The translations under genes were made by a program, and so were the position numbers. The notes below the pieces were generated by a model that had not been told where the DNA came from, did not search any database, and saw only the letters and a program-made list of their open reading frames with translations. Positions 43,953 through 52,390 of a DNA stretch of 64,000 nucleotides are shown in pieces. The first letter of the stretch is position 1. Each line of letters opens with the position of its first letter. Origin of the DNA: an uncultured Collinsella sp. (lineage in GTDB: Bacteria; Actinomycetota; Coriobacteriia; Coriobacteriales; Coriobacteriaceae); NCBI GenBank assembly GCA_958353395.1, contig CATWSG010000002.1, positions 62,001 to 126,000 of the forward strand, read 5' to 3'.

Positions 43953-44016
43953 GCAAAGGCAACACTGGGCCGTAGGGAGGCAAAGCTCGCTAAGGCAGCC
44001 ATACATAACGCTACTA

Positions 44017-44045
44017 AGAGAGGGTCCTTTGGGCCCTCTTTTTGA
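44017..44045 (+). terminator. Terminator after the LacI gene
   Basis: Arms AGAGGG...CCCTCT around a GTCCTTTGG centre, followed by TTTTT. Confidence 0.8.
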
Positions 44046-44146
44046 TGCCCTTGTATGTTCAGTTTGTTTACATACCGTTTAGGCTGATTTCTCTACCGTC
44101 TACGGGTATTTCGCGTTAAACTTCTAAACAGTAGAGTAAAACATTT

Positions 44147-44183
44147 AGTAAACAGAACAAAACGAAACATGCGTCTGTTTACT
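44147..44183. promoter_or_regulatory. Candidate LacI-family operator
   Basis: A perfect 10-bp inverted repeat AGTAAACAGA (44147-44156) / TCTGTTTACT (44174-44183), 17 bases apart and 26 bases before the isomerase start. Similar half-sites (TCTGTTTAG, GTTTACAT) occur near 42859 and 44065. Confidence 0.55.
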
Positions 44184-44209
44184 GAACATGTGATTAGGGG
44201 AGGACGTAC

Positions 44210-45610
44210 ATGGACAAGATCAAACTCGGCTTTGTGCCCACGCGCCGCAGTATCTTTAGCGCGCCGGACGCAATCAAGTATCGCGGCCTGACGGCTGATC
44301 GCCTGCGCGAGATTGGCGTCGACATCGTGGATATCGACGACATCAATGAAGAGGGCCTGCTGTTCGACGACAGCCATATCGAGCCCATCGTCAAGAAATT
44401 CCGCGCCGAGGGCGTCGATGGCATTATGCTGTGCCACGCCAACTTTGGCACCGAGTACGTTTGCGCTCGCCTTGCCCGCGAGCTCGGTCTACCCGTACTG
44501 CTGTGGGGTCCGCGCGACGAGCGCCCCGAGCCCGACGGCACACGCCTGCGCGATAGCCAGTGCGGCCTGTTCGCCACCGGCAAGGTCCTGCGCCGCTTCC
44601 AGGTTCCCTTCACCTACATGACCAACTGCCGCCTGACCGACCCCGAGTTCGAGCGCGGCGTTTGGGACTTTTTGGCCGTTTGCAACGTGGTCAAGACCTT
44701 CAAGCACACCCGCATCCTGCAGATGGCCACCCGTCCGTTCGACTTCTGGTCGACCATGTGCAACGAGGGCGAGCTGCTCGAGAAGTTCAACATCCAGCTT
44801 TCGCCTATCCCCATGACCGAGCTTGTCCAGGCCGTGCGCGACGCCCAGACCGACGAGCAGGCCATGGCCGCCATGCTGGCCCACATCAACGACAGCTTTG
44901 AGATCCGCATCCCTGAGGACAAGGTCCCCGCGGTCACCGGTCTTGCCATCGCCATGAAGCGCCTGGTCGAGAAGTATGGCTGCAATGCTGGTGCCATTCA
45001 GTGCTGGAACGCTCTGCAGGACGAGCTGGGCATTATGCCCTGCGCCGCCAACGCCGTCCTCAACGAGATGGGCATCCCTATCGTATGCGAGACCGATATC
45101 CACGGCGCCATTACCGCGCTGATGGTCGAGGCCGCCGACCTGGGCCGTCACCGCGGCATGTTCGCCGACTGGACCGTGCGCCATCCCGACAATGAGAACG
45201 GTGAGTTGCTGCAGCACTGCGGCCCCTGGCCCTGCAGCTGCGCGGCCGTCAAGCCCAAACTCACCTATCCGCTGGCTTTCGACCACCCCGGTGCGCTGAC
45301 GGCCGAGGCCAAGCACGGCGACCTCACCCTTGCCCGCTTTGACGGCGACAACGGCGAGTACTCGCTGCTGCTGGGCAACGCCCACGGCATCGACGGCCCG
45401 GCCGGCATGGGCACCTATCTGTGGGTCGAGGTCGACAACCTCAAGCGCCTCGAGGCCAAGATCGTCGAGGGCCCCTACATCCACCACTGCGTCGCTATCC
45501 ACGCCAACGTGGTGCCGGTGCTCTACGAGGCGTGCAAGTACCTCGGCATTGCCCCTGATTTATACGACCCCATTGAAGAAGACGTTAAAGCCTACCTGCG
45601 AGGAGAGTAG
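44210..45610 (+). CDS. L-fucose/L-arabinose isomerase-family sugar isomerase
   Basis: This 466-residue protein has the fucose/arabinose isomerase fold, with the metal-site segment CETDIHGAITALM (Glu near 294) and the N-terminal domain around GIMLCHANFGTE. It should interconvert an aldose and ketose in the cytoplasm using Mn2+. It is first in a LacI-controlled operon with a split transketolase and an FGGY kinase. That set fits aldose to ketose, then ketose phosphate, then two-carbon transfer, as in the apiose/apulose-4-phosphate transketolase route. The exact sugar is unknown. GGGGAGGA precedes ATG 44210. Confidence 0.85.
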   Translation: MDKIKLGFVPTRRSIFSAPDAIKYRGLTADRLREIGVDIVDIDDINEEGLLFDDSHIEPIVKKFRAEGVDGIMLCHANFGTEYVCARLARELGLPVLLWGPRDERPEPDGTRLRDSQCGLFATGKVLRRFQVPFTYMTNCRLTDPEFERGVWDFLAVCNVVKTFKHTRILQMATRPFDFWSTMCNEGELLEKFNIQLSPIPMTELVQAVRDAQTDEQAMAAMLAHINDSFEIRIPEDKVPAVTGLAIAMKRLVEKYGCNAGAIQCWNALQDELGIMPCAANAVLNEMGIPIVCETDIHGAITALMVEAADLGRHRGMFADWTVRHPDNENGELLQHCGPWPCSCAAVKPKLTYPLAFDHPGALTAEAKHGDLTLARFDGDNGEYSLLLGNAHGIDGPAGMGTYLWVEVDNLKRLEAKIVEGPYIHHCVAIHANVVPVLYEACKYLGIAPDLYDPIEEDVKAYLRGE

Positions 45611-45612
45611 AA

Positions 45613-46449
45613 ATGGCAACTATCGAAGAGCTTGAGTCCCTGCGCTGGGATCTCCGCCGCGATTGCGTCGACATCATCATGGCTGGCGCCGGCGGCCACA
45701 TCGGCGGCGACATGTCGGTGATTGACGCCCTCATGACCCTCTATGCCAACCACCTCAACATTTCGCCCGAGACCGTCGACGATCCCAACCGCGACCGTTT
45801 CGTACTTTCCAAGGGTCACGCCATGGAAGCCTACTACGCGGTGCTCTGCCACGAGGGCTATCTTGACCTCGACGACGTCAAGGCCCGCTTCTCCAAGTTC
45901 GGCAGCCCCTACATCGGCCACCCCAACAACAAGCTCAAGGGCATTGAGATGAACTCGGGCTCGCTGGGGCACGGCCTGCCCGTGGCCGTGGGCATGGCGC
46001 TCGCCGGCAAGATGGACGGCCGCGACTACCGTGTCTACACCATCATGGGCGATGGCGAGCTTGCCGAGGGCTCGGTCTGGGAGGGCGCCATGAGCGGCGG
46101 CAACTACCAGCTCGATAACCTGTGCGCGCTCGTGGACCGCAACCGCTTGCAGATCAGTGGCAGCACCGAGGACGTCATGAAGCAGGACTCGCAGGAGGAG
46201 CGCTGGGCCGCCTTCGGCTGGAACGTGCTTTCCATTCCGGGCAACGACGTCCAGGCCATCGACGCTGCGCTGACGCTTGCTGCCGAGACCAAGGGTAAGC
46301 CCACGGTCATCATCCTCAACACGGTGAAGGGCTACGGCTCGTCCGTCATGGAGGACAAGGCCAGCTGGCACCATCACCTGCCCAACGATGAGGAATATGC
46401 CCAGATCATCGCCGATTTCGCTGCCCATAAGGAGGCCATCAATGGCTAA
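45613..46449 (+). CDS. Transketolase-like protein, N-terminal (TPP-binding) subunit
   Basis: This 278-residue split transketolase half carries the TPP/Mg motif GDGELAEGSVWEGAM (about 146-160), the substrate His in SKGHAMEAYY and the GSLGHGLPVAVG loop. It needs the partner encoded next, with which it overlaps by 8 bases. Split transketolases of this kind often act on unusual keto-sugar phosphates rather than in the core pentose phosphate pathway. Confidence 0.92.
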   Translation: MATIEELESLRWDLRRDCVDIIMAGAGGHIGGDMSVIDALMTLYANHLNISPETVDDPNRDRFVLSKGHAMEAYYAVLCHEGYLDLDDVKARFSKFGSPYIGHPNNKLKGIEMNSGSLGHGLPVAVGMALAGKMDGRDYRVYTIMGDGELAEGSVWEGAMSGGNYQLDNLCALVDRNRLQISGSTEDVMKQDSQEERWAAFGWNVLSIPGNDVQAIDAALTLAAETKGKPTVIILNTVKGYGSSVMEDKASWHHHLPNDEEYAQIIADFAAHKEAING

Positions 46450-47380
46450 CAAGATCGCCAATCGCAAGGTTATCTGCGACACGCTGCTCGAGGCCGCGAA
46501 GACCGATAAAGACCTCGTCGTCCTGTGCTCCGATTCCCGCGGCTCCGCATCGCTCACGCCGTTCTTTGATCAGTATCCCCAGCAGTCCGTCGAGGTCGGC
46601 ATTGCCGAGCAGGACCTGGTGAGCATCGCCGCCGGCATGGCTTCGTGCGGCAAGAAGGCCTGGGCCGCCTCGCCGGCGTCCTTTGTGACCACGCGCTCGT
46701 ATGAGCAGTGCAAGGTCGACGTCTCGTACTCCAATACCAACGTCAAGCTCATCGGCATCTCGGGCGGCGTGTCCTACGGCGCCTTGGGCATGAGCCATCA
46801 CTCCGCGCAGGATATCGCCGCCATGAGCGCGATTCCCAACATGCGCGTGTATCTGCCGAGCGATCGCTTCCAGACCGCCGAACTCGTGCGGGCCCTGGTC
46901 GCCGACAACAAGCCGGCCTACATCCGCGTGGGCCGCAATCCGGTCGAGGACGTGTACACCGAGGACGAGTGCCCGTTCCAGATGGACCGTGCCACCTGGG
47001 TGCGTCGCGGCACCGATGTGACGCTCGTCGCCACCGGCGAGATGGTCCGCCATGCCGTGAACGCCGCCGACCTGCTGGCCGAGCAGGGCATCTCGGCAAC
47101 GGTGCTCGACATGTATTGCGTCAAGCCGCTTGACGCCGAGGCTGTGATTGAGGCCGCCGGTGCCACGAGCGCCGTCGTGACCGTCGAGGAGCACAGCCCC
47201 TTCGGCGGCCTGGGCTCTATGGTTGCGCAGGTGGTGGGCGAGCATTGCCCGCGTCCGGTCAAGTGCCTCTCCCTGCCCGACGCGCCGGTCATCACCGGCA
47301 CGAGCCCCGAGGTCTTCGCACACTACGGCCTGACGGGTGCCGGAATCGCCAAGACCGTCGCCGAGTTCCTCGGCAACTAG
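46442..47380 (+). CDS. Transketolase-like protein, C-terminal (pyrimidine-binding) subunit
   Basis: This 312-residue partner of the preceding subunit has the TPP-activating Glu in VEVGIAEQDLVSIAAGMA (near residue 60), the pyrimidine-binding domain and a C-terminal transketolase domain (VTLVATGEMVRHAVNAADLL). Start ATG 46442 lies inside the end of the preceding gene, consistent with 1:1 production. Confidence 0.92.
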   Translation: MANKIANRKVICDTLLEAAKTDKDLVVLCSDSRGSASLTPFFDQYPQQSVEVGIAEQDLVSIAAGMASCGKKAWAASPASFVTTRSYEQCKVDVSYSNTNVKLIGISGGVSYGALGMSHHSAQDIAAMSAIPNMRVYLPSDRFQTAELVRALVADNKPAYIRVGRNPVEDVYTEDECPFQMDRATWVRRGTDVTLVATGEMVRHAVNAADLLAEQGISATVLDMYCVKPLDAEAVIEAAGATSAVVTVEEHSPFGGLGSMVAQVVGEHCPRPVKCLSLPDAPVITGTSPEVFAHYGLTGAGIAKTVAEFLGN

Positions 47381-47551
47381 TAGACACAGACGCTGCGCGG
47401 CCGCCAAGCACCGCACCTTGTCGTTCAAACTGTCGCTTGCGTACACAAAGTACGCGGCGCTCCTCTTTCACGGCAATCTGCGGCATTTGACGGCCGCTCG
47501 CTCCTTGTCCGCCAGGCTGTCTTTGATTTGGCGGAAGGAATGGGAGAGTAC

Positions 47552-49042
47552 ATGAGCAAATACATCATCGGAATCGATCAATCCACGCAGGGCACCAAGG
47601 CGCTGCTGGTGGACGAGGGCGGCCATCTGATTCATCGTGCCGACCGCTCGCATCGCCAGATTGTCAACGAAGCCGGCTGGGTGAGCCATGATCCGGCCGA
47701 GATTGCCACCAATGTGCTGGCCGTGGCGCGTGCCGTGGTGGAGGAGACCGGGGTCGATCCGGCCGACGTCGCCGGCATCGGCATCTCCAACCAGCGCGAG
47801 ACCACCGTTGCCTGGAACCGCACGACGGGCGAGCCGCTGTGCGACGCCGTGGTGTGGCAGTGCGCCCGCGCCCGCGAGCTATGCGACGAGCTGGCCGCGC
47901 GTGAGGGCGTGGCCGAGCTGGTGCGTGACACGACGGGCCTGGTGCTATCGCCCTACTACCCTGCGGGCAAGATGGCCTGGATCCTCGCGAACGTTCCGGC
48001 CGCCGCCGAGGCTGCCGCAGCGGGCGAGCTGTGTCTGGGCACCATCGATGCCTGGGTGGTCTGGACGCTCACAGGCGGCGCGGAGTTTCGCTGCGACTGG
48101 TCCAATGCCAGCCGCACGCAGCTATTCGACCTGCGCCGTGGCTGCTGGAGCGAGCCGGTGTGCGAGGCCTTTGGCGTCGACGTGGCCTGCCTGCCACGGG
48201 TGACCGATTCCGATGGTCTGTTCGGCATGACGGACCTGGGCGGCTTTTTGCCGGCACCCGTGCCCATTCACGGCGTGCTCGGCGACAGCCACGCGGCCTT
48301 GTTCGCGCAGGGCTGCCACAGTCGCGGCATGGCCAAGGCGACCTATGGTACCGGTAGCTCGGTCATGATGAACGTCGGCGACGAGTTCGTTGCCAGCTCG
48401 CACGGGCTTTCGAGTTCGCTCGCATGGCGTATGGACGGCGTGACTGAGTACGTGCTCGAGGGCAACGTGAGCTACGCCGGCGCCGTCAAGACGTGGCTGC
48501 GCGATGATCTTGAGTTCATCAATAACCCCGAGGAGGTTACCGACCTGTGCTACGCCGCCAATCCGGCGAGCCACGTCTACTTTGTGCCGGCGTTTACCGG
48601 CTTGGGCGCGCCGCATTGGGCGAGTGATGCCGAGGGCTGCGTCTTTGGCATGACGCGCACCACGGGTCGCGCGGAGTTTGTGAAGGCTGCGGACGAGTCG
48701 ATCGCCTATCAAATCTTTGACGTGATTGATGCGATGATCGAGGATTCGGGTACGGCGCTGGCCGAGCTTCGCGTTGACGGCGGTCCCACGCGCGACGCGT
48801 ATCTGATGCAGTTTGAGAGCGACTTGGTTGGCTCGCCCATCCGCATCGCGAGCAACGACGAGATGAGCGGCCTGGGTGCGGCTTGGGCCTGCGGCATTGC
48901 GCTGGGCATGTACGCGTGTGATGTCGTCGACGTCTACGGGGCCCGCGGCATCGTGGAGCCCGTGATGCCCGCCGACGAGCGCGCCAAAAAGATTGCCGGC
49001 TGGCGTCACGCCGTCAAATCAACAATTGCATACACTGCCTAG
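47552..49042 (+). CDS. FGGY-family carbohydrate kinase (glycerol-kinase-like)
   Basis: This 496-residue kinase has the N-terminal phosphate loop GIDQSTQGTKALLVDEGG, the ISNQRETTVAWNRTTGEP segment and the FGGY C-terminal site YGTGSSVMMN with GGPTRDAYLMQF. The overall sequence is glycerol-kinase-like, but the operon with a sugar isomerase and split transketolase suggests a keto-sugar such as apulose. Glycerol remains an alternative. Start ATG 47552 has GGGAGAG upstream. A 171-base spacer with only a small GCGTAC/GTACGC hairpin separates it from the transketolase. Confidence 0.88.
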   Translation: MSKYIIGIDQSTQGTKALLVDEGGHLIHRADRSHRQIVNEAGWVSHDPAEIATNVLAVARAVVEETGVDPADVAGIGISNQRETTVAWNRTTGEPLCDAVVWQCARARELCDELAAREGVAELVRDTTGLVLSPYYPAGKMAWILANVPAAAEAAAAGELCLGTIDAWVVWTLTGGAEFRCDWSNASRTQLFDLRRGCWSEPVCEAFGVDVACLPRVTDSDGLFGMTDLGGFLPAPVPIHGVLGDSHAALFAQGCHSRGMAKATYGTGSSVMMNVGDEFVASSHGLSSSLAWRMDGVTEYVLEGNVSYAGAVKTWLRDDLEFINNPEEVTDLCYAANPASHVYFVPAFTGLGAPHWASDAEGCVFGMTRTTGRAEFVKAADESIAYQIFDVIDAMIEDSGTALAELRVDGGPTRDAYLMQFESDLVGSPIRIASNDEMSGLGAAWACGIALGMYACDVVDVYGARGIVEPVMPADERAKKIAGWRHAVKSTIAYTA

Positions 49043-49053
49043 CATGATTTTTC

Positions 49054-49090
49054 TGGGACGGGGATTAAAAAATCATTGGTCCTCGTCCCA
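49054..49090 (+). terminator. Hairpin after the FGGY kinase
   Basis: Arms 49054-49064 (TGGGACGGGGA) and 49080-49090 (TCCTCGTCCCA) form an 11-bp stem with one G-T pair. No T-run follows. Confidence 0.55.
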
Positions 49091-49098
49091 GGTAGCTT

Positions 49099-49173
49099 AT
49101 TTGGGACGGGGCTTTTTTGACTGGTATGATTGGTGCGACCATTCGAACCAGCTAAAAGAGCCCCGTTCCAAAT
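49099..49173 (+). repeat. Long inverted repeat in the luxS leader
   Basis: ATTTGGGACGGGGCTTTT (49099-49116) pairs with 49154-49173, leaving a 37-nt loop and one bulge. It repeats the TGGGACGGGG string of the preceding hairpin and ends 22 bases before the luxS start, so it could influence luxS expression. Confidence 0.6.
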
Positions 49174-49194
49174 TGACTACCGAGAGGATCTGCT

Positions 49195-49683
49195 ATGGAG
49201 TGCATCGCGAGCTTTTCCGTTGACCATCTGCTGCTCGAGCCCGGCGTGTATGTGAGCCGCATCGACCGCGATCCGGCGACCGGCGCCGCCGTCACCACCT
49301 TTGACCTGCGCCTGACCACGCCCAACAAGGAGCCGGTCATGAACACGGCCGAGTGCCACACCATCGAGCACCTGGGCGCGACGTTCCTTCGCAATCATGC
49401 CGAGTGGTCGAGCCGCATTGTCTACTTTGGCCCCATGGGCTGCCGCACGGGCTTTTACCTCGTCGTATTTGGCGAGGTGACGAGCGAGGAGATTCTGCCG
49501 CTCGTGCGTGAGCTGTTTGAGTTTATCGCCGGCTTTGAGGGCGATGTCCCCGGAGCCGCTCCCGAGGAGTGCGGTAACTACCTGGACCAGAACCTCCCCA
49601 TGGCAAACTGGCTCGCGCGCCGTTATCTCGACCGCGACCTGGCCGATATCGACGAGAAGCACCTGCACTATCAGCAGGCGTAA
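49195..49683 (+). CDS. luxS: S-ribosylhomocysteine lyase
   Basis: This 162-residue enzyme has metal ligands HTIEH (55-59) and C126 (EECGNYLDQ), plus catalytic C83 in GPMGCRTGFYL. It cleaves S-ribosylhomocysteine to homocysteine and DPD, the AI-2 precursor, in the activated methyl cycle. Length and residues match the family fully. A GAGAGGAT site precedes the ATG. Confidence 0.97.
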   Translation: MECIASFSVDHLLLEPGVYVSRIDRDPATGAAVTTFDLRLTTPNKEPVMNTAECHTIEHLGATFLRNHAEWSSRIVYFGPMGCRTGFYLVVFGEVTSEEILPLVRELFEFIAGFEGDVPGAAPEECGNYLDQNLPMANWLARRYLDRDLADIDEKHLHYQQA

Positions 49684-49710
49684 GGGCTTTATCGTCCAAA
49701 ACGCGCGCTT

Positions 49711-49744
49711 TGGGCGCCTTCGCTTATGCGGGGGCGCCTTTTTG
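49711..49744 (+). terminator. Terminator after luxS
   Basis: GGCGCC (49713-49718) pairs with GGCGCC (49733-49738), with an inner CGC/GCG pair, followed by TTTTT. Confidence 0.75.
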
Positions 49745-49758
49745 TTGAGTGGTCGGGA

Positions 49759-49780
49759 TGAGCGTTCAAAATCGCTCATG
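49759..49780. promoter_or_regulatory. Dyad ATGAGCG-N8-CGCTCAT before the DUF4867 gene
   Basis: A perfect 7+7 bp inverted repeat, followed by a second TGTTCG...CGAACA dyad nearer the gene. Candidate operators. Confidence 0.35.
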
Positions 49781-49827
49781 TTTGTTCTAGAATGTTCGTA
49801 TAGTCACATTCGCGAACAGGAGTGAAC

Positions 49828-50472
49828 ATGCATATCTACTCTGTCAACGATCCCGAGTTCAAATCCTATGGCAACGTTTGGGATGACGTTCCGTCCGTGC
49901 TCACGTCGCCCGTGCTCGAGGCGCTCTCAGCCACGCCCATTCCCGAGGGCAGCAAGTACGTAGCAAGCGCGCCGGAGCTCGAGGGCGTCAAGGATGTCGA
50001 TAAACTGGGCTTTCTCATGTTTGGCGGTCGTCCCTTCCAGCTGGGCTGGTGCAACGGGCACAATACACGACTCAACTGCCTGGAGTATCACCGCGCGAGC
50101 GAGTTCAACCTGGGTGCACGCGACTTTATCCTGCTCGTGGCGCATCGTTGGGAGATCGAGGGCGGCAAGCTCGACACCGCGTGCGTCAAGGCGTTCCGCG
50201 TGCCGGCGGGTACGGTCGTCGAAGTCTTCAACACCACGCTCCACTACACGCCCTGCATGGTCGACGACGGCGGCTTCCAGGTGATGGTGGCGCTGCCGGC
50301 GGGCACCAACGGCCCGCGCCCCGAGGCTGCATCCGACATGCCTGCCGCCGGTGACAGCTACTGCTACTGGAAGGCCGACAAGTGGGTCCTATGTCACGCC
50401 GACAGTCCCAAAGCTGCCGAGGGCGGCTACGTAGGTCTTATCGGCAAAAACCTCGACATCGCCTGCGACTAG
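49828..50472 (+). CDS. DUF4867-family protein
   Basis: This 214-residue soluble protein has no signal peptide or TM. It resembles the DUF4867 family, which I recall as a cupin-like set of Firmicutes/Actinobacteria proteins found near sugar-metabolism genes. The central HRWEIEGGKLDTACVKAFRVPAGTVVEVF and HYTPCMVDDGGFQVMVALP fit a cupin beta-barrel carrying possible metal-binding His/Glu. The function is unknown. Start ATG 49828 uses AGGAG at 5-6 bases. GTG 49822 overlaps that site. Confidence 0.75.
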   Translation: MHIYSVNDPEFKSYGNVWDDVPSVLTSPVLEALSATPIPEGSKYVASAPELEGVKDVDKLGFLMFGGRPFQLGWCNGHNTRLNCLEYHRASEFNLGARDFILLVAHRWEIEGGKLDTACVKAFRVPAGTVVEVFNTTLHYTPCMVDDGGFQVMVALPAGTNGPRPEAASDMPAAGDSYCYWKADKWVLCHADSPKAAEGGYVGLIGKNLDIACD

Positions 50473-50481
50473 AATCTTCCG

Positions 50482-50536
50482 TCTCAATCTGTAACATCTA
50501 GCGGGCTAAATCGTCTCTACCTGTTACGGATCGAGA
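50482..50536. repeat. TCTCAATCTGTAACA inverted repeat, copy 1
   Basis: Arms 50482-50496 and 50522-50536 (TGTTACGGATCGAGA) pair at 13 of 15 positions. The loop differs from copy 2. Confidence 0.75.
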
Positions 50537-50562
50537 TAAACTGCAGGGGACAGGCCGAACAA

Positions 50563-50617
50563 TCTCAATCTGTAACACCGGGCCCGGTTTTGGCGGCCTA
50601 ACTGTTACAGATCGAGA
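50563..50617. repeat. TCTCAATCTGTAACA inverted repeat, copy 2
   Basis: Identical left arm to copy 1 (50563-50577). Right arm TGTTACAGATCGAGA (50603-50617). Total length is the same as copy 1 (55 bases). Confidence 0.75.
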
Positions 50618-50625
50618 CAAACCGG

Positions 50626-50672
50626 GTCCAAGCCGCCACAAAGGTGCCTGTCTCCTTTGTGGCGGCTTGGAC
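50626..50672. repeat. Perfect 19-bp inverted repeat
   Basis: GTCCAAGCCGCCACAAAGG (50626-50644) pairs perfectly with 50654-50672 around a 9-nt loop. No T-run follows. Confidence 0.8.
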
Positions 50673-50817
50673 AGGCGGGTATCAAAAAGTGTCAGACGGG
50701 GCAGCTGCCGGGCACCTGTGCGCGAAAAGAAGTATCTGCCTGCTCCATTGCCGTTGAGCGACGCGTTGTTTGCAGGGATACTGAGCCTATGACAACAGCG
50801 TGCGAAAGGATTGATGT

Positions 50818-52248
50818 ATGGCTTTCCGTAATGACTTCCTGTGGGGCGGCGCGACGGCTGCCAACCAGTGCGAGGGCGCCTACAACGTGGACGGCCGCGG
50901 CCTTGCCAACGTGGACGTGGCTCCGCACGGCCCCGAGCGCTATGCGGTGGTCTCCGGCCAGCGCAAGATGCTCGACTTCGAGGACGGCTATTACTATCCC
51001 GCGCAGACCGGCATCGATTTCTATCACCACTACAAGGAGGATATTGCTCTCTTTGCCGAGATGGGCTTTAAGACCTTCCGTATGAGCCTGGCTTGGACCC
51101 GCATCTTCCCCAACGGTGACGAGACCGAGCCCAACGAGGCCGGCCTGGCCTTCTACGAGGACGTATTCCGCGAGTGTCAGGCGCACGGTATCGAGCCGCT
51201 CGTGACCATCACGCACTTTGACTGCCCGATTCACCTCATCAAGGAGTACGGCGGCTGGCGCAACCGCAAGCTCATCGACTTCTACAAGAATCTCGCGACC
51301 ACGATCTTCACCCGCTACAAGGGTCTGGTGAAGTACTGGCTCACCTTCAACGAGATCAATATGATTCTGCACCTGCCGTTTATGGGTGCCGGTCTGGTCT
51401 TTGAGGGGGGCGAGAACAGGGAGGCCGTCGAGTACCTGGCCGCCCACAACGAGCTCGTCGCCAGCGCTTGGGCAACCAAGATTGCCCACGAGATCGACCC
51501 CGAGATCAAGATCGGCTGCATGCTTGCCGCAGGTAGCTACTATCCCTACAGCTGCCGTCCGGGCGATGTGCGCCAGGCGCAGCTCGACAACCAGGACAAC
51601 TACTTCTTCGTCGACGTCCAGAGCCGCGGCTACTACCCGGCCTATGCCGTCAAGAAGCTCGAGCGCCTGGGCATCGATGTGGGCATGACGGACGAGGACC
51701 GCGAGATCCTGGCCGCCAACACCGTCGACTTCATCAGCTTTAGCTATTACAGCACCCGTTGCTCCGCTGGTGCCGATAACCCCGATGTCGAGCGCACCCA
51801 GGGCAATGCCTTCGCCGGCGCCAAGAATCCCTACCTGCAGGAGAGCCAGTGGGGCTGGGCCATCGATCCGCTGGGCTTCCGTATTACGCTCAACGACCTG
51901 TACGACCGTTATCAGAAGCCGCTGTTTGTGGTCGAGAACGGCCTAGGCGCCAAGGATGTTGTCGAGGAGGATGGCTCCATCAACGACGACTACCGTATCG
52001 ACTACCTGCGCCAGCATATCGCTGCGATGCGCGACGCGGTGACCGAGGACGGCGTTGACCTGCTGGGCTACACCACCTGGGGCCCGATCGACCTGGTGTC
52101 TGCCGGCACGGGCGAGATGTCCAAGCGCTACGGCTTTATCTACGTCGACCGCGACGATGCCGGCAACGGCACCCTCAAGCGCTCCAAGAAGAAGAGCTTC
52201 GACTGGTACAAGCATGTCATTGAAACGAATGGTGAGGACCTGTCCTAA
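50818..52248 (+). CDS. 6-phospho-beta-glucosidase (GH1), second copy
   Basis: This 476-residue paralogue of the enzyme at 41349 has acid/base E179 (TFNEINM) and nucleophile E373 (VVENGLG). The same FLWGGATAANQCEGA start and KRYGFIYVDRDD C-terminal region suggest a 6-phosphorylated beta-glucoside substrate. It has its own spacer and terminator, so it is probably monocistronic and independently controlled. No PTS gene adjoins it. GAAAGGA lies 8 bases before ATG 50818. Confidence 0.93.
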   Translation: MAFRNDFLWGGATAANQCEGAYNVDGRGLANVDVAPHGPERYAVVSGQRKMLDFEDGYYYPAQTGIDFYHHYKEDIALFAEMGFKTFRMSLAWTRIFPNGDETEPNEAGLAFYEDVFRECQAHGIEPLVTITHFDCPIHLIKEYGGWRNRKLIDFYKNLATTIFTRYKGLVKYWLTFNEINMILHLPFMGAGLVFEGGENREAVEYLAAHNELVASAWATKIAHEIDPEIKIGCMLAAGSYYPYSCRPGDVRQAQLDNQDNYFFVDVQSRGYYPAYAVKKLERLGIDVGMTDEDREILAANTVDFISFSYYSTRCSAGADNPDVERTQGNAFAGAKNPYLQESQWGWAIDPLGFRITLNDLYDRYQKPLFVVENGLGAKDVVEEDGSINDDYRIDYLRQHIAAMRDAVTEDGVDLLGYTTWGPIDLVSAGTGEMSKRYGFIYVDRDDAGNGTLKRSKKKSFDWYKHVIETNGEDLS

Positions 52249-52284
52249 GGAAGCTGAGACACTCAACTTCATAGCCTCCTAACC

Positions 52285-52323
52285 AAGGCGCCCGGCGAGC
52301 AGTTAATGTTCGCCGGGCGCCTT
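52285..52323 (+). terminator. Hairpin terminator after the second GH1 gene
   Basis: A 14-bp perfect stem AAGGCGCCCGGCGA (52285-52298) / 52310-52323 with an 11-nt loop. The right arm ends in CCTT, with no long T-run. Confidence 0.65.
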
Positions 52324-52390
52324 GCCGTCTGCGGATTTTGGGACATGCGGCCCGCTTTTTCGACCCATCTGTCGGTACACTAAAAGCACT

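Larger units (their letters stand above)
50473..50817. other. Spacer with three tandem long hairpins
   Basis: 345 bases without a gene. Two related inverted repeats (50482-50536 and 50563-50617) and a perfect 19-bp stem (50626-50672) occupy the first 200 bases. The remainder carries no clear promoter. AGGGGACAGG (50545) and GCCTGTCTCC resemble the GGGGAC strings of the other palindrome families. Confidence 0.8.

Noticed and set aside
44210..49042. Sulfoquinovose (sulfo-transketolase) pathway
   Set aside because: A split transketolase and isomerase are shared features, but no sulfoquinovosidase, sulfolactaldehyde enzyme or sulfonate exporter is linked, and a kinase step fits apiose better.
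50482..50672. CRISPR-like array
   Set aside because: Only two repeat copies, each itself a hairpin with a variable loop. No regular spacers and no cas genes.
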